A stretch of 64,000 bases of DNA, taken from Echinarachnius parma. Its lineage: Eukaryota > Echinodermata > Echinoidea > Clypeasteroida > Echinarachniidae. The stretch's first letter is position 1; each line of letters starts with the position of its first letter. A program made the position numbers and the translations under genes. The stretch lies in NCBI GenBank assembly GCA_037951105.1, contig JBAMJV010009815.1, positions 1-64,000 of the forward strand, written 5' to 3'. The notes beneath the pieces were generated by a model. It had not been told where the DNA came from and ran no database searches. It worked only from the letters and a program-made list of their open reading frames with translations. Below, piece after piece: positions 32,901-42,685 of this stretch.

Positions 32901-33805
32901 GTTTGTTTAAGTGGTTCCTTGTCTTTAAATTAATTATAATTATACAACTCGTACTTTAATTGTGGTCACTTACCAGAAGTTGAATTCAAGTGCGATCCAT
33001 CGACGCACTGGAATATGCCTTCCACGACGGTGTCGTTGCATCCGACCCAGATGTTATTCCCCGGACTCGTGAATTGGTCAGGAACGATGTTGATCTCGCT
33101 CTCCGACGACGGAGTGAAAATCAGCGAGCCGTCGGCATCCGCGCACGCCGCGGCTGCCCCCTGGTAGTCCATGAAGTCCGGCCCCGGTGCTCGGCTGTAG
33201 CAGCCAGTCTCTACAAGAAGCCAACCGGGTGGGCACACGTAGCTGTCTGAATGAAGATATGGTTTAAAGTGTGGAAGCTTTACAAAACTTGTACGTGCAT
33301 CTAAGACAACAAATAAGGTGTATTATACCGTGTGTTCGATATTGACCAAAGTCAAGTTTGAAGCGTAAACGACTGAAAGTAATACGATTTGTGTCTAGGG
33401 AAATTAATTATGATTAGTGATATTGACCAAAGTTAAGTTTCATTTTCATGATTTTCAAACATTAGTTTTCAAACATAAGTTGCCATTGTTGCGTACTAAG
33501 TTGTTTTTGTTGCAAACGTTGGGAAATGAGTGGCGCAACGTGGTTATAGAGTTCAATGTATTATTATTACAACATGTTTAACCATTATTTTCTGTTCTTC
33601 ATAAATAATAACACAATTATTGTCTGCTATTTATAACGGTCCAACGTTTCATTAAACATGTTAAATCTTTAATATACTTGAATGTTACTGATAATGGTTA
33701 TTTTAAATAAATTGCTAATATTAAGTGATACTTACTAGTTCTTCCATGAACAACTAATAGGCACCTCAGTAAATTGAGAATGAAGCATCTGTGCTTAAAA
33801 TGCAT
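20643..33805 (-). CDS. Gene 2: secreted C-type lectin-like/PAN-domain protein (4 exons)
   Basis: Four minus-strand exons: 33805-33736, 33246-32974, 32520-32404 and 20941-20643. All junctions are phase 1 and the lengths sum to 759 nt, giving 252 residues and a TAG stop. Order: signal peptide (residues 1 to about 23), CTLD in two exons (about 24-153) and a PAN/Apple-like domain (about 154-252). The CTLD shows YVCPPGWLLVETGCYS, IWVGCND, WWASGEPTGGTNEDC and VICE. The EP tripeptide has Thr at its third place and no WND motif is seen, so calcium-dependent sugar binding is doubtful. The architecture, intron phases and parts of the sequence match gene 1, so the pair arose by tandem duplication. The last intron is 11.46 kb and holds the nested transposons at 21239-32231. 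Function beyond secretion is inferred from the domains only. Confidence 0.82.
21230..21238. repeat. Left 9-bp target-site duplication
   Basis: GAACTTTAT here is repeated exactly at 32232-32240, immediately outside the two terminal inverted repeats. Confidence 0.75.
21239..21355 (+). repeat. Left terminal inverted repeat of the MULE-like element
   Basis: Starts GGCTTGGTACGAACAGTCAC and ends near AGTGACCCAACAATT. It is rich in CACGTGA/TCACGT motifs and is nearly the exact reverse complement of 32117-32231. Confidence 0.8.
22041..22109. repeat. Subterminal CGCATGCACRG repeats
   Basis: Six tandem 11-bp units (GCATGCACGGC or GCATGCACAGC) lie inside the left end of the Harbinger element. GCATGC is palindromic. 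The same position in the deleted copies has fewer units, so the count varies. They may bind the element's MADF/Myb-like protein (inference). Confidence 0.65.
22193..23996 (+). CDS. Harbinger MADF-domain protein (2 exons)
   Basis: Exons 22193-22921 and 23106-23996, joined in phase 0 by a canonical intron (GTAAGT; TTGTACTTGCAG). Product 539 residues; the start MPPKRMNPL has A at -3. Residues 1-60 are basic, followed by repeats of QPSLNPE/LDSDS. A MADF-type trihelix runs from about residue 145 to 240 (ELMVAFLEENEMIWNKKV, HYRRPDMKNSAW, WFKGMRDNFARLEK). The second exon holds an acidic stretch, a helical segment ending in LERKFKKARTAISRILEVAM-like sequence and a His/Gln/Pro-rich tail. In Harbinger elements this second protein binds the ends and brings the nuclease into the nucleus. 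The gene looks intact and converges on the transposase gene. Confidence 0.82.
23997..24620. other. Spacer between the convergent Harbinger genes
   Basis: Probable 3' untranslated DNA of the MADF gene, with AATAAA at about 24246 and 24511. It shows about four decayed repeats of roughly 120 bp, recognisable by GTTTGCCCATTT and ACTTTAAAACAA. No coding region. Confidence 0.5.
24621..25023. mobile_element. Foldback MITE with a further hairpin inside it
   Basis: The outer inverted ends share GCAATTCAAGTTT (24621-24644 and 25000-25023). The inner inverted pair GTTTCACAAAGCAATATT (about 24684) and its inverse (about 24900-24917) marks a second hairpin that continues with TTTGTCAT/ATGACAAA and GTAGCATTATGGG blocks. 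The right half is kept in both deleted Harbinger copies, so it entered the Harbinger element before those copies arose. Confidence 0.6.
25472..26764 (-). pseudogene. Harbinger DDE transposase with one in-frame stop
   Basis: A single frame from ATG at 26764 to TGA at 25472 spans 430 codons and is interrupted once by TAG (26290-26288), right before MMKCPTTPEEWRAI. Upstream part: basic RRRRKRRGQRRFWVRPW (about residues 34-50), then FKNFMRMPPEMFDELL and a helix-turn-helix-like WRVPHNTIS. Downstream part: the DDE_Tnp_4 core, with catalytic Asp in CGALDGKHVSC, second Asp in GGMGSASDAQIY and Glu in RRVVENAFGILSNRF. All three acidic residues are present. The family makes a DDE nuclease that cuts and pastes the element. 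Either the stop kills it or rare read-through keeps it alive; no splice signals around the stop offer an obvious escape. Confidence 0.85.
27775..28425 (+). pseudogene. Truncated MADF gene, left palindrome arm
   Basis: Matches the intact gene's first exon from MPPKRMNPLSMKPTKK through the MADF domain. A one-base loss shifts frame after ELMVAFLEE, and the gene stops abruptly at the shared deletion after KSGSGQRD. Only the first exon remains. Confidence 0.8.
30410..31003 (-). pseudogene. Truncated MADF gene, right palindrome arm
   Basis: Starts MPPKRMNPLSMKPTKK and keeps the MADF start in frame (ELMVAFLEENEMIWNKK). It has lost a short segment of about 22 codons after KTPSAPE, shifts frame at WFKGM, and ends at the same deletion as the left arm. 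Confidence 0.8.
31406..31438. repeat. (GTGA)n microsatellite
   Basis: Eight or so GTGA units just outside the Harbinger palindrome, within MULE-derived DNA. Confidence 0.85.
31635..31905. mobile_element. MITE with GGCGTACCCA ends and poly-G tracts
   Basis: Left end CAGTGGCGTACCCATG, right end the inverse CCTGGGTACGCCTATA. The interior is purine-rich, with poly-G runs at about 31681-31693 and 31838-31862 and a repeated CCGAGACCA motif. It resembles the widespread GTGGCGTAGCC repeats of animal genomes. Confidence 0.6.
32117..32231 (-). repeat. Right terminal inverted repeat of the MULE-like element
   Basis: Reverse complement of the left repeat with about three substitutions and one single-base gap. 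The inner flank repeats the GGTCACCCAAGTCTACGAAG block once more. Confidence 0.8.
32232..32240. repeat. Right 9-bp target-site duplication
   Basis: GAACTTTAT, identical to 21230-21238. Confidence 0.75.
32404..32520 (-). CDS. Gene 2 exon 3: second half of the CTLD
   Basis: Strong acceptor (TTTTTCTCTGCAG) before 32520 and GTGAGT donor after 32404, both phase 1. It reads WWASGEPTGGTNEDCLMLR to CSNTRRVICE, with the conserved CTLD tryptophans and cysteines. Confidence 0.88.
32974..33246 (-). CDS. Gene 2 exon 2: first half of the CTLD
   Basis: Acceptor AG at 33248-33247 and GTAAGT donor after 32974, both phase 1. It reads SYVCPPGWLLVETGCYSRAP and ends IFQCVDGSHLNSTS. The CPPGW opening is typical of CTLDs. 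Confidence 0.9.
33736..33805 (-). CDS. Gene 2 exon 1: start codon and signal peptide
   Basis: ATG at 33805 (context CAAGATGC), then a hydrophobic leader (residues 7-19: CFILNLLRCLLVV) and a GTAAGT donor after 33736 in phase 1. The charged N-terminus and leucine-rich core fit a signal peptide. The join with exon 2 gives Asn. Confidence 0.75.
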
Positions 33806-33921
33806 CTTGGTCAAGTCACGCATATTATTATATCGGTACAGGTGTGGTGCCGTGCAGAATTGTAACCAACAGGGTCCTTAGTATATTCTTACTTTATTAA
33901 TGAACAAGAGCAAAGACGATA

Positions 33922-33994
33922 GGGTTCCCCCGGGATTCGAACCCAAGACCTCCGGATTGCTAGACTGGTGCTCCACCAGATGAGCTAGAGAACC
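33922..33994 (-). ncRNA. tRNA-like sequence, possible tRNA-Ala(AGC) relic or SINE head
   Basis: 73 nt on the minus strand fold as a cloverleaf. The acceptor stem GGTTCTC pairs with GGGAACC, the D stem GCTC with GAGC, and the T arm is GGGTTCGAATCCC. The A box (TAGCTCATCTGG) and B box (GGTTCGAATCC) are good. The anticodon would be AGC (Ala), but the anticodon stem has two mismatches and the discriminator base is C where Ala tRNAs have A. A pseudo-tRNA or the head of a tRNA-derived SINE running towards about 33830 is more likely than an active tRNA. Confidence 0.5.
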
Positions 33995-34785
33995 GTCGTG
34001 CTGTATGTTCGTCCCTGAGACCCTTTTCAATGCTCGTGATGGTCAGAAGCTCTTATAAACCTGACACAAAACCAACAGATTATTCGCAGATTCAGCAACG
34101 GCGATGACCAAGGGTCTGTTCTTTTGTATGCGGAGAACTTTCTTTGTTTCTTACACGCTTCTAACAGAAGGCTAATTAAAGCTACCAACATCACATCAAG
34201 CTATATAATATCCGATGAGATGTACAACATGGGCTCTTCCGTGTTATGTAAATCTGTGCATATCAATGAAACACCATTCTTGCATCATGGTTTATTTGGG
34301 TGTATGATCAACATAAGCTATGTCATGTATATACCTGCTATTAAATGAAGGTTATTACTTATACGGTAATCAAAATGGATTTTATAGTGCTACAAAAATA
34401 GCTGCGCAAAATTGTTTAATCAAACGGATTTGTAGACATGCACGTGACCTCGACCTTGGATGACGAAAGTCCTGTTCCATTATAGGATCATGTGGATAAT
34501 GCAAGGACCTTGCCTATGGAACTTGTTTTTCTGTGTGACCCACATACCACTAGTATAAAGGAAATCGTGTAGAAGATGAGAAGAATTTTACGCAGAAATC
34601 TCCCCTGTCACTATTTTCTTCAATTCAAATACCTGCATAACGAAGATTAAATTTGGGACAAAACGGAAAGAATCATCCAGATAATGACTTACGACTTGAA
34701 TTTTAAGCCTGTTTGGTTGATATAGACCAAGATATATATAATAGCCTATACTAGCTAGATAGCTGCATTATTTGCAGGACATTCA
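33995..34785. other. 5' flank of gene 2, nothing else recognised
   Basis: AT-rich DNA upstream of gene 2. No promoter element, exon or repeat family could be supported. Confidence 0.4.
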
Positions 34786-34787
34786 TT

Positions 34788-35000
34788 ATTGATAATAATA
34801 ATAATAATAATAATAATATAATTAATAATACTACTACTACTACTAATATTCATAATAATGATGATGATAATAATAATAATGATAATAATGATAATGATAA
34901 TAATAATAATAATGATCATAATAATAATAATGGTAATGATAATAATGATAATAATAATGATAATAATAATGGTGATAATAGTAAAAACAATAATAGACAT
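34788..35000. repeat. (AAT)n microsatellite with TGA interruptions
   Basis: Imperfect AAT/GAT triplets over about 210 bp. It adjoins the SINE-like repeat that begins at about 35000, a common arrangement for SINE tails. Confidence 0.92.
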
Positions 35001-35275
35001 TCATAGAGCGCAAATTGCAGAGAGCCTGTATGCGATTTTATTAATACCCGGGTCAACAGATACCCACTTCTATCGTTCCTGCACGCAAAGTGCACAATTT
35101 ACACTCCCTGGGGAGTATTCTAGCCAGTCGCTTGCAAGGCGCACACAATGCTAAGGAACCACTTTCACATCCTTCTGGGTCCTCATTAATACACCTGGGT
35201 AGAGAGCAGCAATAGTAGATTAATGTTTGCTGAAGAACAAGCGCAACGGACAATACACGGAAATGGAGCAAGAGG
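35000..35275. mobile_element. SINE-like repeat
   Basis: It starts near CATTCATAGAGCGCAAATTG and continues with CTCCCTGGGGAGTATTC, ACACCTGGGTAGAGAGCAGC and TTTGCTGAAGAACAAGCGCA. The same blocks in the same order occur at 36185-36480. It is non-coding and close to a type common in marine invertebrates. Confidence 0.6.
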
Positions 35276-35279
35276 GAGC

Positions 35280-35955
35280 CCGTTCATACCTGTAAACAGA
35301 TCGAAATCACAATGTATTTAATGTGTATTCGCTCCCAGATCAATTTCCATATTATCATGATTGTGAAAATGAACAAGAAATGAGAGTCGTAACTATACAA
35401 GCATACACAATCAGGAGTATTATATTCTATAATTATGTGATAAACGTGTTATATTTATACATTATAAACCCGAGATGCCATTTAAATGACTACTCGACTC
35501 CCAGCAAACTTCCTTACGATTAATAATACTAGACCCACACATTATGGGCAGCACTATACAGGAGTATAGACAGTGTTGTGAATTTAACAATCACGTGACA
35601 TAATGTCATACCGATTCGAAGGTCTACATACTTTAATAATTACATTATTCTTTGAATCAAAATATTGATTGCTGGGGTAAAAATACGGAACTCATTTTTA
35701 CTCTATTATATGAGCTTTCAGGCTTTTATAGCTCTATATCATACCATTCTCACTCGAAATTCAATATACTTCAGGAGCGTTTGTTGATGTTTGGATCAAA
35801 CATTGCCACTTTTACTAACTTGAACAAATCCAACTGAGACAGAGCTCGAGTTTCTTGTTTAAGAATGCCACTTTGGACTGGGACTTTGGCTAATGATCTG
35901 GTTGCTTTTATTTTCGAAACAAACTCTCATCATCTCTGTACTTTATAGTGCAATC
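35280..35955. other. Intergenic stretch, nothing recognised
   Basis: AT-rich DNA with no supported feature. Confidence 0.4.
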
Positions 35956-35959
35956 GAAG

Positions 35960-35977
35960 AATGCCCATCGTCATCAC

Positions 35978-36039
<62 letters not shown>

Positions 36040-36120
36040 CCATCATCATCACCAACATCACCATCATCACCATTATCACCATCATCACCATCATCATCAT
36101 CATCATCATCCTCCTCCTCT
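35960..36120. repeat. (ATC)n microsatellite
   Basis: About 160 bp of CAT/ATC triplets with ACC interruptions. The Ser, His, Ile and Asp runs in its frames are artefacts. Confidence 0.97.
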
Positions 36121-36184
36121 TCCTCCTCACTTTTTGTCTTATTTATCAAGGTTAGCCTATTCAGTGCTCATTTGCTCTGTTCTC

Positions 36185-36480
36185 CCAGAGGGGCCTGTAG
36201 CTAATATAATTATTTATAACTCGCCCATTGGATACACTTCCGCACAACATTGTGCACTCTCTCCACTTCCTGGGGAGCATTCCAGCAGGTGCTACTTTAT
36301 AGTGCACGCATGCTTTATATACACCCTCATTCATGCCAAGTACCAATATTGCACCTTGGCGGGGAGCAGCAATGTGGATAAAGTGCCTTGCTGAAGGACA
36401 CTAGTGTTGTACTGGCGGCATCGATCTGGGTTCGAACCCGGCTCCCGTGCTTGTTGGTAGCCAAGCGCCTATCCGATCGT
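36185..36480. mobile_element. SINE-like repeat with tRNA-like B box
   Basis: Shares TTCCTGGGGAGCATTC, GGGGAGCAGCAATGTGGATA and AAGTGCCTTGCTGAAGGACA with the copy at 35000. It ends in GGGTTCGAACCCGG, a perfect pol III B box (palindromic), and a possible A box on the minus strand near 36470. ATC microsatellites lie on both sides. Confidence 0.6.
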
Positions 36481-36499
36481 GCCACAACAGCTCCTGCGC

Positions 36500-36985
36500 C
36501 ACAACACCTCATCGTCACCATTGTCATAACCATCATCGTTATCAACACCATCATCATCATCACCAACACAATCATCATCATCACCATCCTCTCCCCCTAC
36601 CTCTCATCATCACAATCATCAGCATTAATCAATAAATTAATTAATTAACAGCAGCATTAGCAAATCATCATCATTATCATAATCATCATCATCATCATCA
36701 TCATCATAATCATCATCATCATCATCACCACCATTGTCATTACTCCATCGTCGATCTTGTTATCATCATCATCATCATCAATACTATTATCATCGATCAT
36801 CTTCAAATTCATCATCGTCATCATCATCCTTATCATCCTCATCATCAACATCATCATCATAACCATTGTCATTACTACATCCTCGATGTAATACTTATCA
36901 TTGTCATCATCATAACCATCCCCATCGTCATCATCTTCGTCATCATCATGACCATCCTCCTCTTTATCATCGTATTTCATCAATA
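36500..36985. repeat. Interrupted (ATC)n microsatellite region
   Basis: ATC triplets with many ACC, TTC and ATA variants over almost 500 bp. A 60-70 bp block containing CACCATTGTCATTACT is duplicated at about 36730 and 36862. Confidence 0.9.
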
Positions 36986-37027
36986 TACGAGCGAATTTCC
37001 TTTCCATCTTTCCATAACGCACAGACC

Positions 37028-37193
37028 TGGGCCCCGTTGAAGAAAGAGATAACAAACGATTGTAAGAAATATCTAAGGCAAATCATAATGACTAAATGAT
37101 CAAATTTGTTTGGTTGAAATGCACAATTTATGTTTTAGGGACAATTAATTGTAACTCACAATCAATGGTAACTTTGTCTCCAACGGGGCCCTC
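37028..37193. mobile_element. MITE with GGGCCCCGTTG ends
   Basis: Left TGGGCCCCGTTGAAGA and right inverse CTCCAACGGGGCCC, 166 bp apart, with a second inverted pair inside (AAACGATTG and CAATCAATGG). No coding capacity. Confidence 0.6.
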
Positions 37194-37199
37194 GGACTG

Positions 37200-38159
37200 T
37201 ACGTCTATATACAACACAATAATGAACGATTAGAATTACAACTGTTGTACATTACATTCTACTTTTATTTCTTACAAGGGTATCCACTATTAATGACATA
37301 TTCACCCTTCCTGTATATCACCGATGGTCATTGCATGGTTGTCATATCACTTGAAATTTTCAAATTTTACCAAAAAGCGCGAGATCCATTAATAATATTG
37401 CAAGCAATGACACATACATTATTAATTTGACATGTTAAAGTGTATACCTGATTAACACATATTTTGTTCCATTATGGTGGTTAATTAATGCTTGAATCTG
37501 TGATTAAATTTGATTAAAAAAAATGGAAAACAGTTCCACTTAGGTGCTGGAGTAAAAAAATCATATCACTATTGAATATATTATATATCAATCAGAGCAA
37601 TTTTGTTTGTTATGTTCATAATTAATATACAGGGATTCATTAAACAAAATTATTCTATCAACATTATAATGCATGCTGTGTGTTGGTTTTAATGCATGCT
37701 TTGTGTTGGTTTTATATATTATTAAAACGATAAAGACTTGTCACAAATACGTGGAACAAAATGTGTTTAAAATCTATATTAGTTTTCTAGATTGACGATT
37801 GCATATAACGTGCAGGTTATTCATAATACAACCCAATGTATGATCTGTCGATGATTTGTATAGCTTGAATTACATATTTACTTAAACCAAAAATTCCAAT
37901 CACCTGAATACACAACTTATTCAATAGATGCCCATGATTATATTATTAAAGTGAATTATGAAACTGGGCAGAGATATACATCTTGTTTTTACATTATTCA
38001 TTTAGTTATATTATAAAAATTGAATTTATTTCATCGCATTAATTTTTTTTTCCTTTCTGTGTGGTTGAAATCGATATACCCGTAACTAATGTACTATTCA
38101 AATAAACAATTTCACAAATGTTGACGACATCAATACCATCTTAATTAAACACCTATAGT
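37200..38159. other. Intergenic stretch, nothing recognised
   Basis: Very AT-rich. The only repeat noticed is a 26-bp tandem duplication (AATGCATGCTTTGTGTTGGT) at about 37670-37715. Confidence 0.45.
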
Positions 38160-38163
38160 TTAA

Positions 38164-38695
38164 AGGGGTAGTTCAGTTTTGGTAGAGAGGGCGCTGCACA
38201 ACACAATTTTTTCGTGAGGTAATGAAAAACTGAGTGTCGAATTTGAAAGAACATGCAATTTTAATGGCAGAATAAACTTTTTTTGGTCAGAATCGGCCAG
38301 TTCAAGAAATATCAATAAATATATCCGATCGTATTTATTTGGGCCCCAAATCAATACGATAATTTTTTGAAAAAATTAAAAAAATGCTTACACTTTTTCA
38401 AAAATTTTCAAAAGCGGTTTTTTAAATAGTTGTTGATGATCTCTCTATTAAATCATTATTTCAACAAAACATCACATGCATAATTTTGTATGAAAAATGG
38501 TTGAAACCAATGCCTTATTAGAGAGCGCCCTCTTGTGTTTTAATTGCGCGTTTTGAATGATAACAGGCTTTTTACTTAGTCGTTTGTATTTTTGTATACC
38601 TTTCGAGCATGGTGGGGTTATAAATATTAGTTTGTAATGCTACAGTGCAGGTTTTGGTTACTAAAGTTCAGCCTTACCAAAACTGTACTACCCCT
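38164..38695. mobile_element. TTAA-flanked MITE
   Basis: AGGGGTAGTTCAGTTTTGGT at the left, inverse at the right (CCAAAACTGTACTACCCCT). TTAA flanks at 38160-38163 and 38696-38699. Inverted relative to the copy at 5335. It holds the family's GAGAGGGCGCTG and AGAGAGCGCCCTC blocks near each end. Confidence 0.8.
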
Positions 38696-38799
38696 TTAAC
38701 TTCTACTACCTTGATTTTTATATGCAAACACACGCCTCTAAAATCTAAGCATTCAATGTATTTTGACTATTTCTGGATAATTAGTACAAATGCATTTAA

Positions 38800-39248
38800 A
38801 GGGATAGTTCAGTTTTGGTTTAATGGGCGCCTCTAGAAATATTTTGTTTATGGAGGTAATGACGAAATAAGTGTTAATTCTGAAAGGGCACATACTTTAA
38901 AGGCAATAATCATCTTTGTTTAACCGCAATCGGTTCAGAAGCAGCTAAGAAATCCTACACATTTTTGAAAAATTTACCAAAATGGCTTTTAAATTTTTCT
39001 TGATGACCTCTCTTATGGATAATTATTCCATCCAACCATCACATTCACATATAAAAACATTTTAAAACTTTATATTCAAGAGGGCGCCCTCTTGTGTTAA
39101 CGGTTGCTATTTGGATGAAAAACAGCCCTGTAACTTAACCGTTTTAAAAATTTACTTTACGTCCCTTTATTGTACTATAACTGTTATTTTTTATAACATA
39201 CAGGTTTTAGTTACTAAAATTCTGTTCGCCCGAAACTTAACTATCCCT
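38800..39248. mobile_element. TTAA-flanked MITE
   Basis: AGGGATAGTTCAGTTTTGGT at the left, inverse ending ACTTAACTATCCCT at the right. TTAA flanks at 38796-38799 and 39249-39252. It lies only about 100 bp from the previous member. Confidence 0.78.
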
Positions 39249-39323
39249 TTAAGCCTACTATATCGTTTCAATACAATGCAACAATTTCACGATATGGCCT
39301 ATAATGCCATATAAAAAATAAAA

Positions 39324-39693
39324 TAGTTTCTCGTCCTTTTGCGCGGCATTTTGGCTGCCGTACCATAATAAACATTAATTAAAAAAACACCTATCGAAGA
39401 AAGAAGATAGAACATAATTATCTTTGTTTTATTGAAATAACCAGTATGCAATACATCTTTATTGAATATGTTATTTTGTTCTAACTTGAATAAGGTCACA
39501 TATTTAGGTTAACAAAAAGTCTTAGAAGAATGGTGACATTTTGGAACCAAATCATTTTGAAAATGGCCATCCGCCATCTTGGAAAAGGCCGTCTGACATT
39601 TTGGAAAAAGTCAGCCGCCATATTGAATTGGTAATTTTGAAGAAAAAAAACTTCCCTTCCTCCTTTTGTCAAACAGTCAGGACGAGAAACTAG
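39324..39693. mobile_element. MITE with TAGTTTCTCGTCC ends
   Basis: Left AGTTTCTCGTCCTTTTG, right inverse GTCAGGACGAGAAACTA. The right half carries three imperfect copies of GGCCATCCGCCATCTTGGAA. No ORF. Confidence 0.55.
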
Positions 39694-39749
39694 TTTTGTT
39701 TGCCTAATGCAAATTTATATAATATCAATGCATACACTTATACAATGCT

Positions 39750-41310
39750 TTACGTTTTTTTTTTTGTTGGTATTATTAACACCTTTTCACGTTATCACAT
39801 ATTGAACACCAAACATCTTTTAACATATTTATTTAAAAGTTTTACAAACTACAACAGTGATACAGAAACTCGCAATTATAAATACTGTAATTTTTTTGAA
39901 AGTACTAACACCCTTTCACGTAATCACATATTCAACAACATACAATTTTTAAGATGATATTTATCAAAATGTTATACCGAACTACACCGAAACAGAAATT
40001 CGCAGTCATAAATTGTGCACATTTGAAGACAAGAAAATAGACTTAACACAATGCGTAGTATAAGTAAAGTAATGTATTAGTAAGGTTGAGTAATCGAAAA
40101 CAAAATATGAATTACAATCAAGTGAGTGAGTTCAACAAGTGTTAAATAAACAAAGTGATACAATGGACCAAAATCAGCAATTTTGTACCAAAGATATAAG
40201 TTGACTTCCATGATACTCTATGTTTTTTTAATTTAATTTTTTACTTCTAACACCCTGTCACGTTATCACATATAACACAAAGATATGGTTGACTTCCATG
40301 ATGCTCTATGTTTTTGAAAATTTATTTCATTTATTTGTTTTACTTCTAACACCCTGTCACGTTATCACATATTACACAAAGATATGGTTGACTTCCATGA
40401 TACTCTATGTTTTTTTTCTTATTTCTTACACCCTTTTACGTTATCACATATTGAACAACAGACATCTTTTAACATGATATTTATTACAACTTTATACAAA
40501 ATTGCAACATTGAAACATAAATTCGCAATAATGTATAGAGTACATTTTTTGGTTTTATTTAAGCTTAACGCGATGTGCAAAATAGCGTATGATTAATGTA
40601 CGATCGAAAACAAAAGCTGAATTAAATCAAGTGACTATACGTTCAACTATTTTTGACAAAAAAAATAAACAATCGGCAATTTCGTACCTCTCTAAATGTT
40701 ACATGTTAACAAGAAAACAATAGATATTTCGTGTATTTCAAACAATAGTTTTATAATCATACAGACCAGAGGGATGTTTCGTAAAGATTATAAGTTGACT
40801 TGCAGAAAATGAGCCTTTATGTTTTTTTTTTATTTTTATCACATATTGTACAACAGACATCTTTTAACTTGATATTTTTTAAAACGTTATACAAAACTAC
40901 AACATTGGAACATACATTCGCAATAATGTATTGAGTATACATGATGCGCAGAACAGCTTAATGTTTAATGTACGATCGAAACAAAAAAGTTGAATTAGAA
41001 TCAAGTGATTATACGTTCAACTATTTTAAAAACACAAACAGTGATAAAATGGACAACACAAAAAAACAATCGGCAATTTCGTACCTATCTCTAAATGTTA
41101 CATGTTCGTGTATTTCAAACAAAAGTTGTATATCATACAGACCAGAGGGATGTTTCGTAAAGATTATAAGTTGACTTGCAGAAAATGATGCTTTATGTTT
41201 TTTTTTTTTTTTTTTTGTACTACTAACACCCTTTCAAAAATTCACGTTATCACATATTGAACAACATACATCTTTTACCATGATATTTATTCAAATTCCA
41301 TAGAAAACTA
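39750..41310. repeat. Degenerate tandem repeat region, partly about 377 bp period
   Basis: CACGTTATCACATATT recurs at about 39790, 39920, 40260, 40360, 40440 and 41240, with GACTTCCATGATACTCTATG between several of them. The clearest pair, CCAGAGGGATGTTTCGTAAA at 40766 and 41143, is 377 bp apart. AT-rich, no coding potential. Confidence 0.6.
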
Positions 41311-41589
41311 CAAAAGTAAAAAAGAAATTTGCAATAATAAATAGAATACATTATTACAAATTATTTAAGCTCAACGCGATGTGCAGAATAACGTATAATT
41401 AATGTACGATCAAAAACAAAAAGATGCATAACAATCAAGTTTGTTATTTGTATTTGTTATCACAAAACAGTGATAAAACTGACCAAAAATCGGCAATATC
41501 CTAGCCATCTCTACTTTGTACATGTAAAACAAAGCACAATAGATACTTTGTGTATAGTATTTCGAACCCTAATTGTATATTATACCGAC

Positions 41590-41893
41590 AAGGGAGATGT
41601 TTCACAGAGATTCTAAGTTGAACATAACTCTAAGTTGGAACAAATTATTATGGAAAGCCGTTAATTTCTTTGTAAAATAATTGAAGCAGTTATTCTGAAA
41701 AGGGCATAAAGTTTGATATAATCAGTTAAATTTGTCATTTACAAGGACCCTTGAAGTAATTAATATATTTGTGTTTGTTAGAAGTCTCAAATACTTGTAT
41801 TTTTGCCTTTTTAATTTGTTTTATTCCAAGGTTTTAAATTTCAATAATTGTTAGGTCCAACTGAGAGTTAAGTAAAACCTAGAATCTTTGTGA
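41590..41893. mobile_element. Diverged copy of the GTTTCACARAGAT foldback MITE
   Basis: Starts GATGTTTCACAGAGATTCTA, contains ATTATGGAAAGCCGTTAATT and ends with CCTAGAATCTTTGTGA. Same family as 4668-4991 and 7509-7812. Confidence 0.6.
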
Positions 41894-42447
41894 GTAGCGA
41901 GCGAGACGTTTATGTGCCTGTTTCTCTACATTATGGGTCTAAGGACAATTGCTCACATCTAGAAAGATTATTTACAAAGATATGTATTACCACAAAAGAA
42001 ATAATTGTAATATTGATTTTGTATTTTTTTTCCTCCCTCGAGAAACTGCTTGCTCATTTACCCACATTGTTATCCTTACAGGTACTGGTTAACGTCGTTA
42101 TCATGTGAAAAACCACATTCGTTTAATATTGGCTTGAATGTCAATGAATAGTAAACATTTCATACGTTCATGGCAAACTGATTAGTGTAGGCTAACATTC
42201 CAGGGTGATGGTAGTAAAGGAAATATAATTAGAGAACATCTTGTAACGCATTCAAATATTGCCATAATTATATTTATTGTTTCACCTTGTTAATTTTTGC
42301 CAAAACGTTGGTATCATCGGGCCGTAGACTCACAACGATACCACTACAGCTACTACCTCGACCTCCTCCCCCTGAAATTCAGTTTTGTACTCTGTCATCC
42401 GACAATATGTTACTGGTCAACCTTTAGTTGGATTTGTACTCAAAATA

Positions 42448-42541
42448 TTCACAATCACTGGCAGGTTTGAAGTATTACGAGTCGACCTCATCCTTGATGT
42501 GGGTGTTGAGCTGAGACACTGCCCGCCCATGAAGTTGAACG
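42448..42541 (-). pseudogene. Decayed duplicate of the gene 3 PAN exon end
   Basis: Reverse-strand match to the last third of gene 3's terminal exon: FNFMGGQC, KDEVDS and FKPASDC are recognisable. A frameshift after GGQC and a stop inside DS-KYF disable it. The copied block extends into 3' flanking DNA (CTGTCATCCGACAATA at 42396 and CTGTCCTCCGACAATA at 42638), so it is a tandem duplication of the gene's 3' end. Confidence 0.75.
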
Positions 42542-42593
42542 AATATCACCCGTCTAGTTATGGCTTACACTTATACGACTAAATTAATGATAC

Positions 42594-42613
42594 ACCCCCC
42601 CCCCCCCCCCCCC
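42594..42613. repeat. Poly-C tract
   Basis: About 20 C residues between the two copies of the gene 3 3' end. It may have promoted slippage or recombination. Confidence 0.85.
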
Positions 42614-42685
42614 TCACTGAAATGAAGGTGTGTAATCTGTCCTCCGACAATACATTATGTTACCTGAGTATCTTTTCTTCGATTC

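Noticed and set aside
35893-36394. Poly-Ser, poly-His and poly-Asp frames
   Set aside because: Produced by ATC microsatellites.
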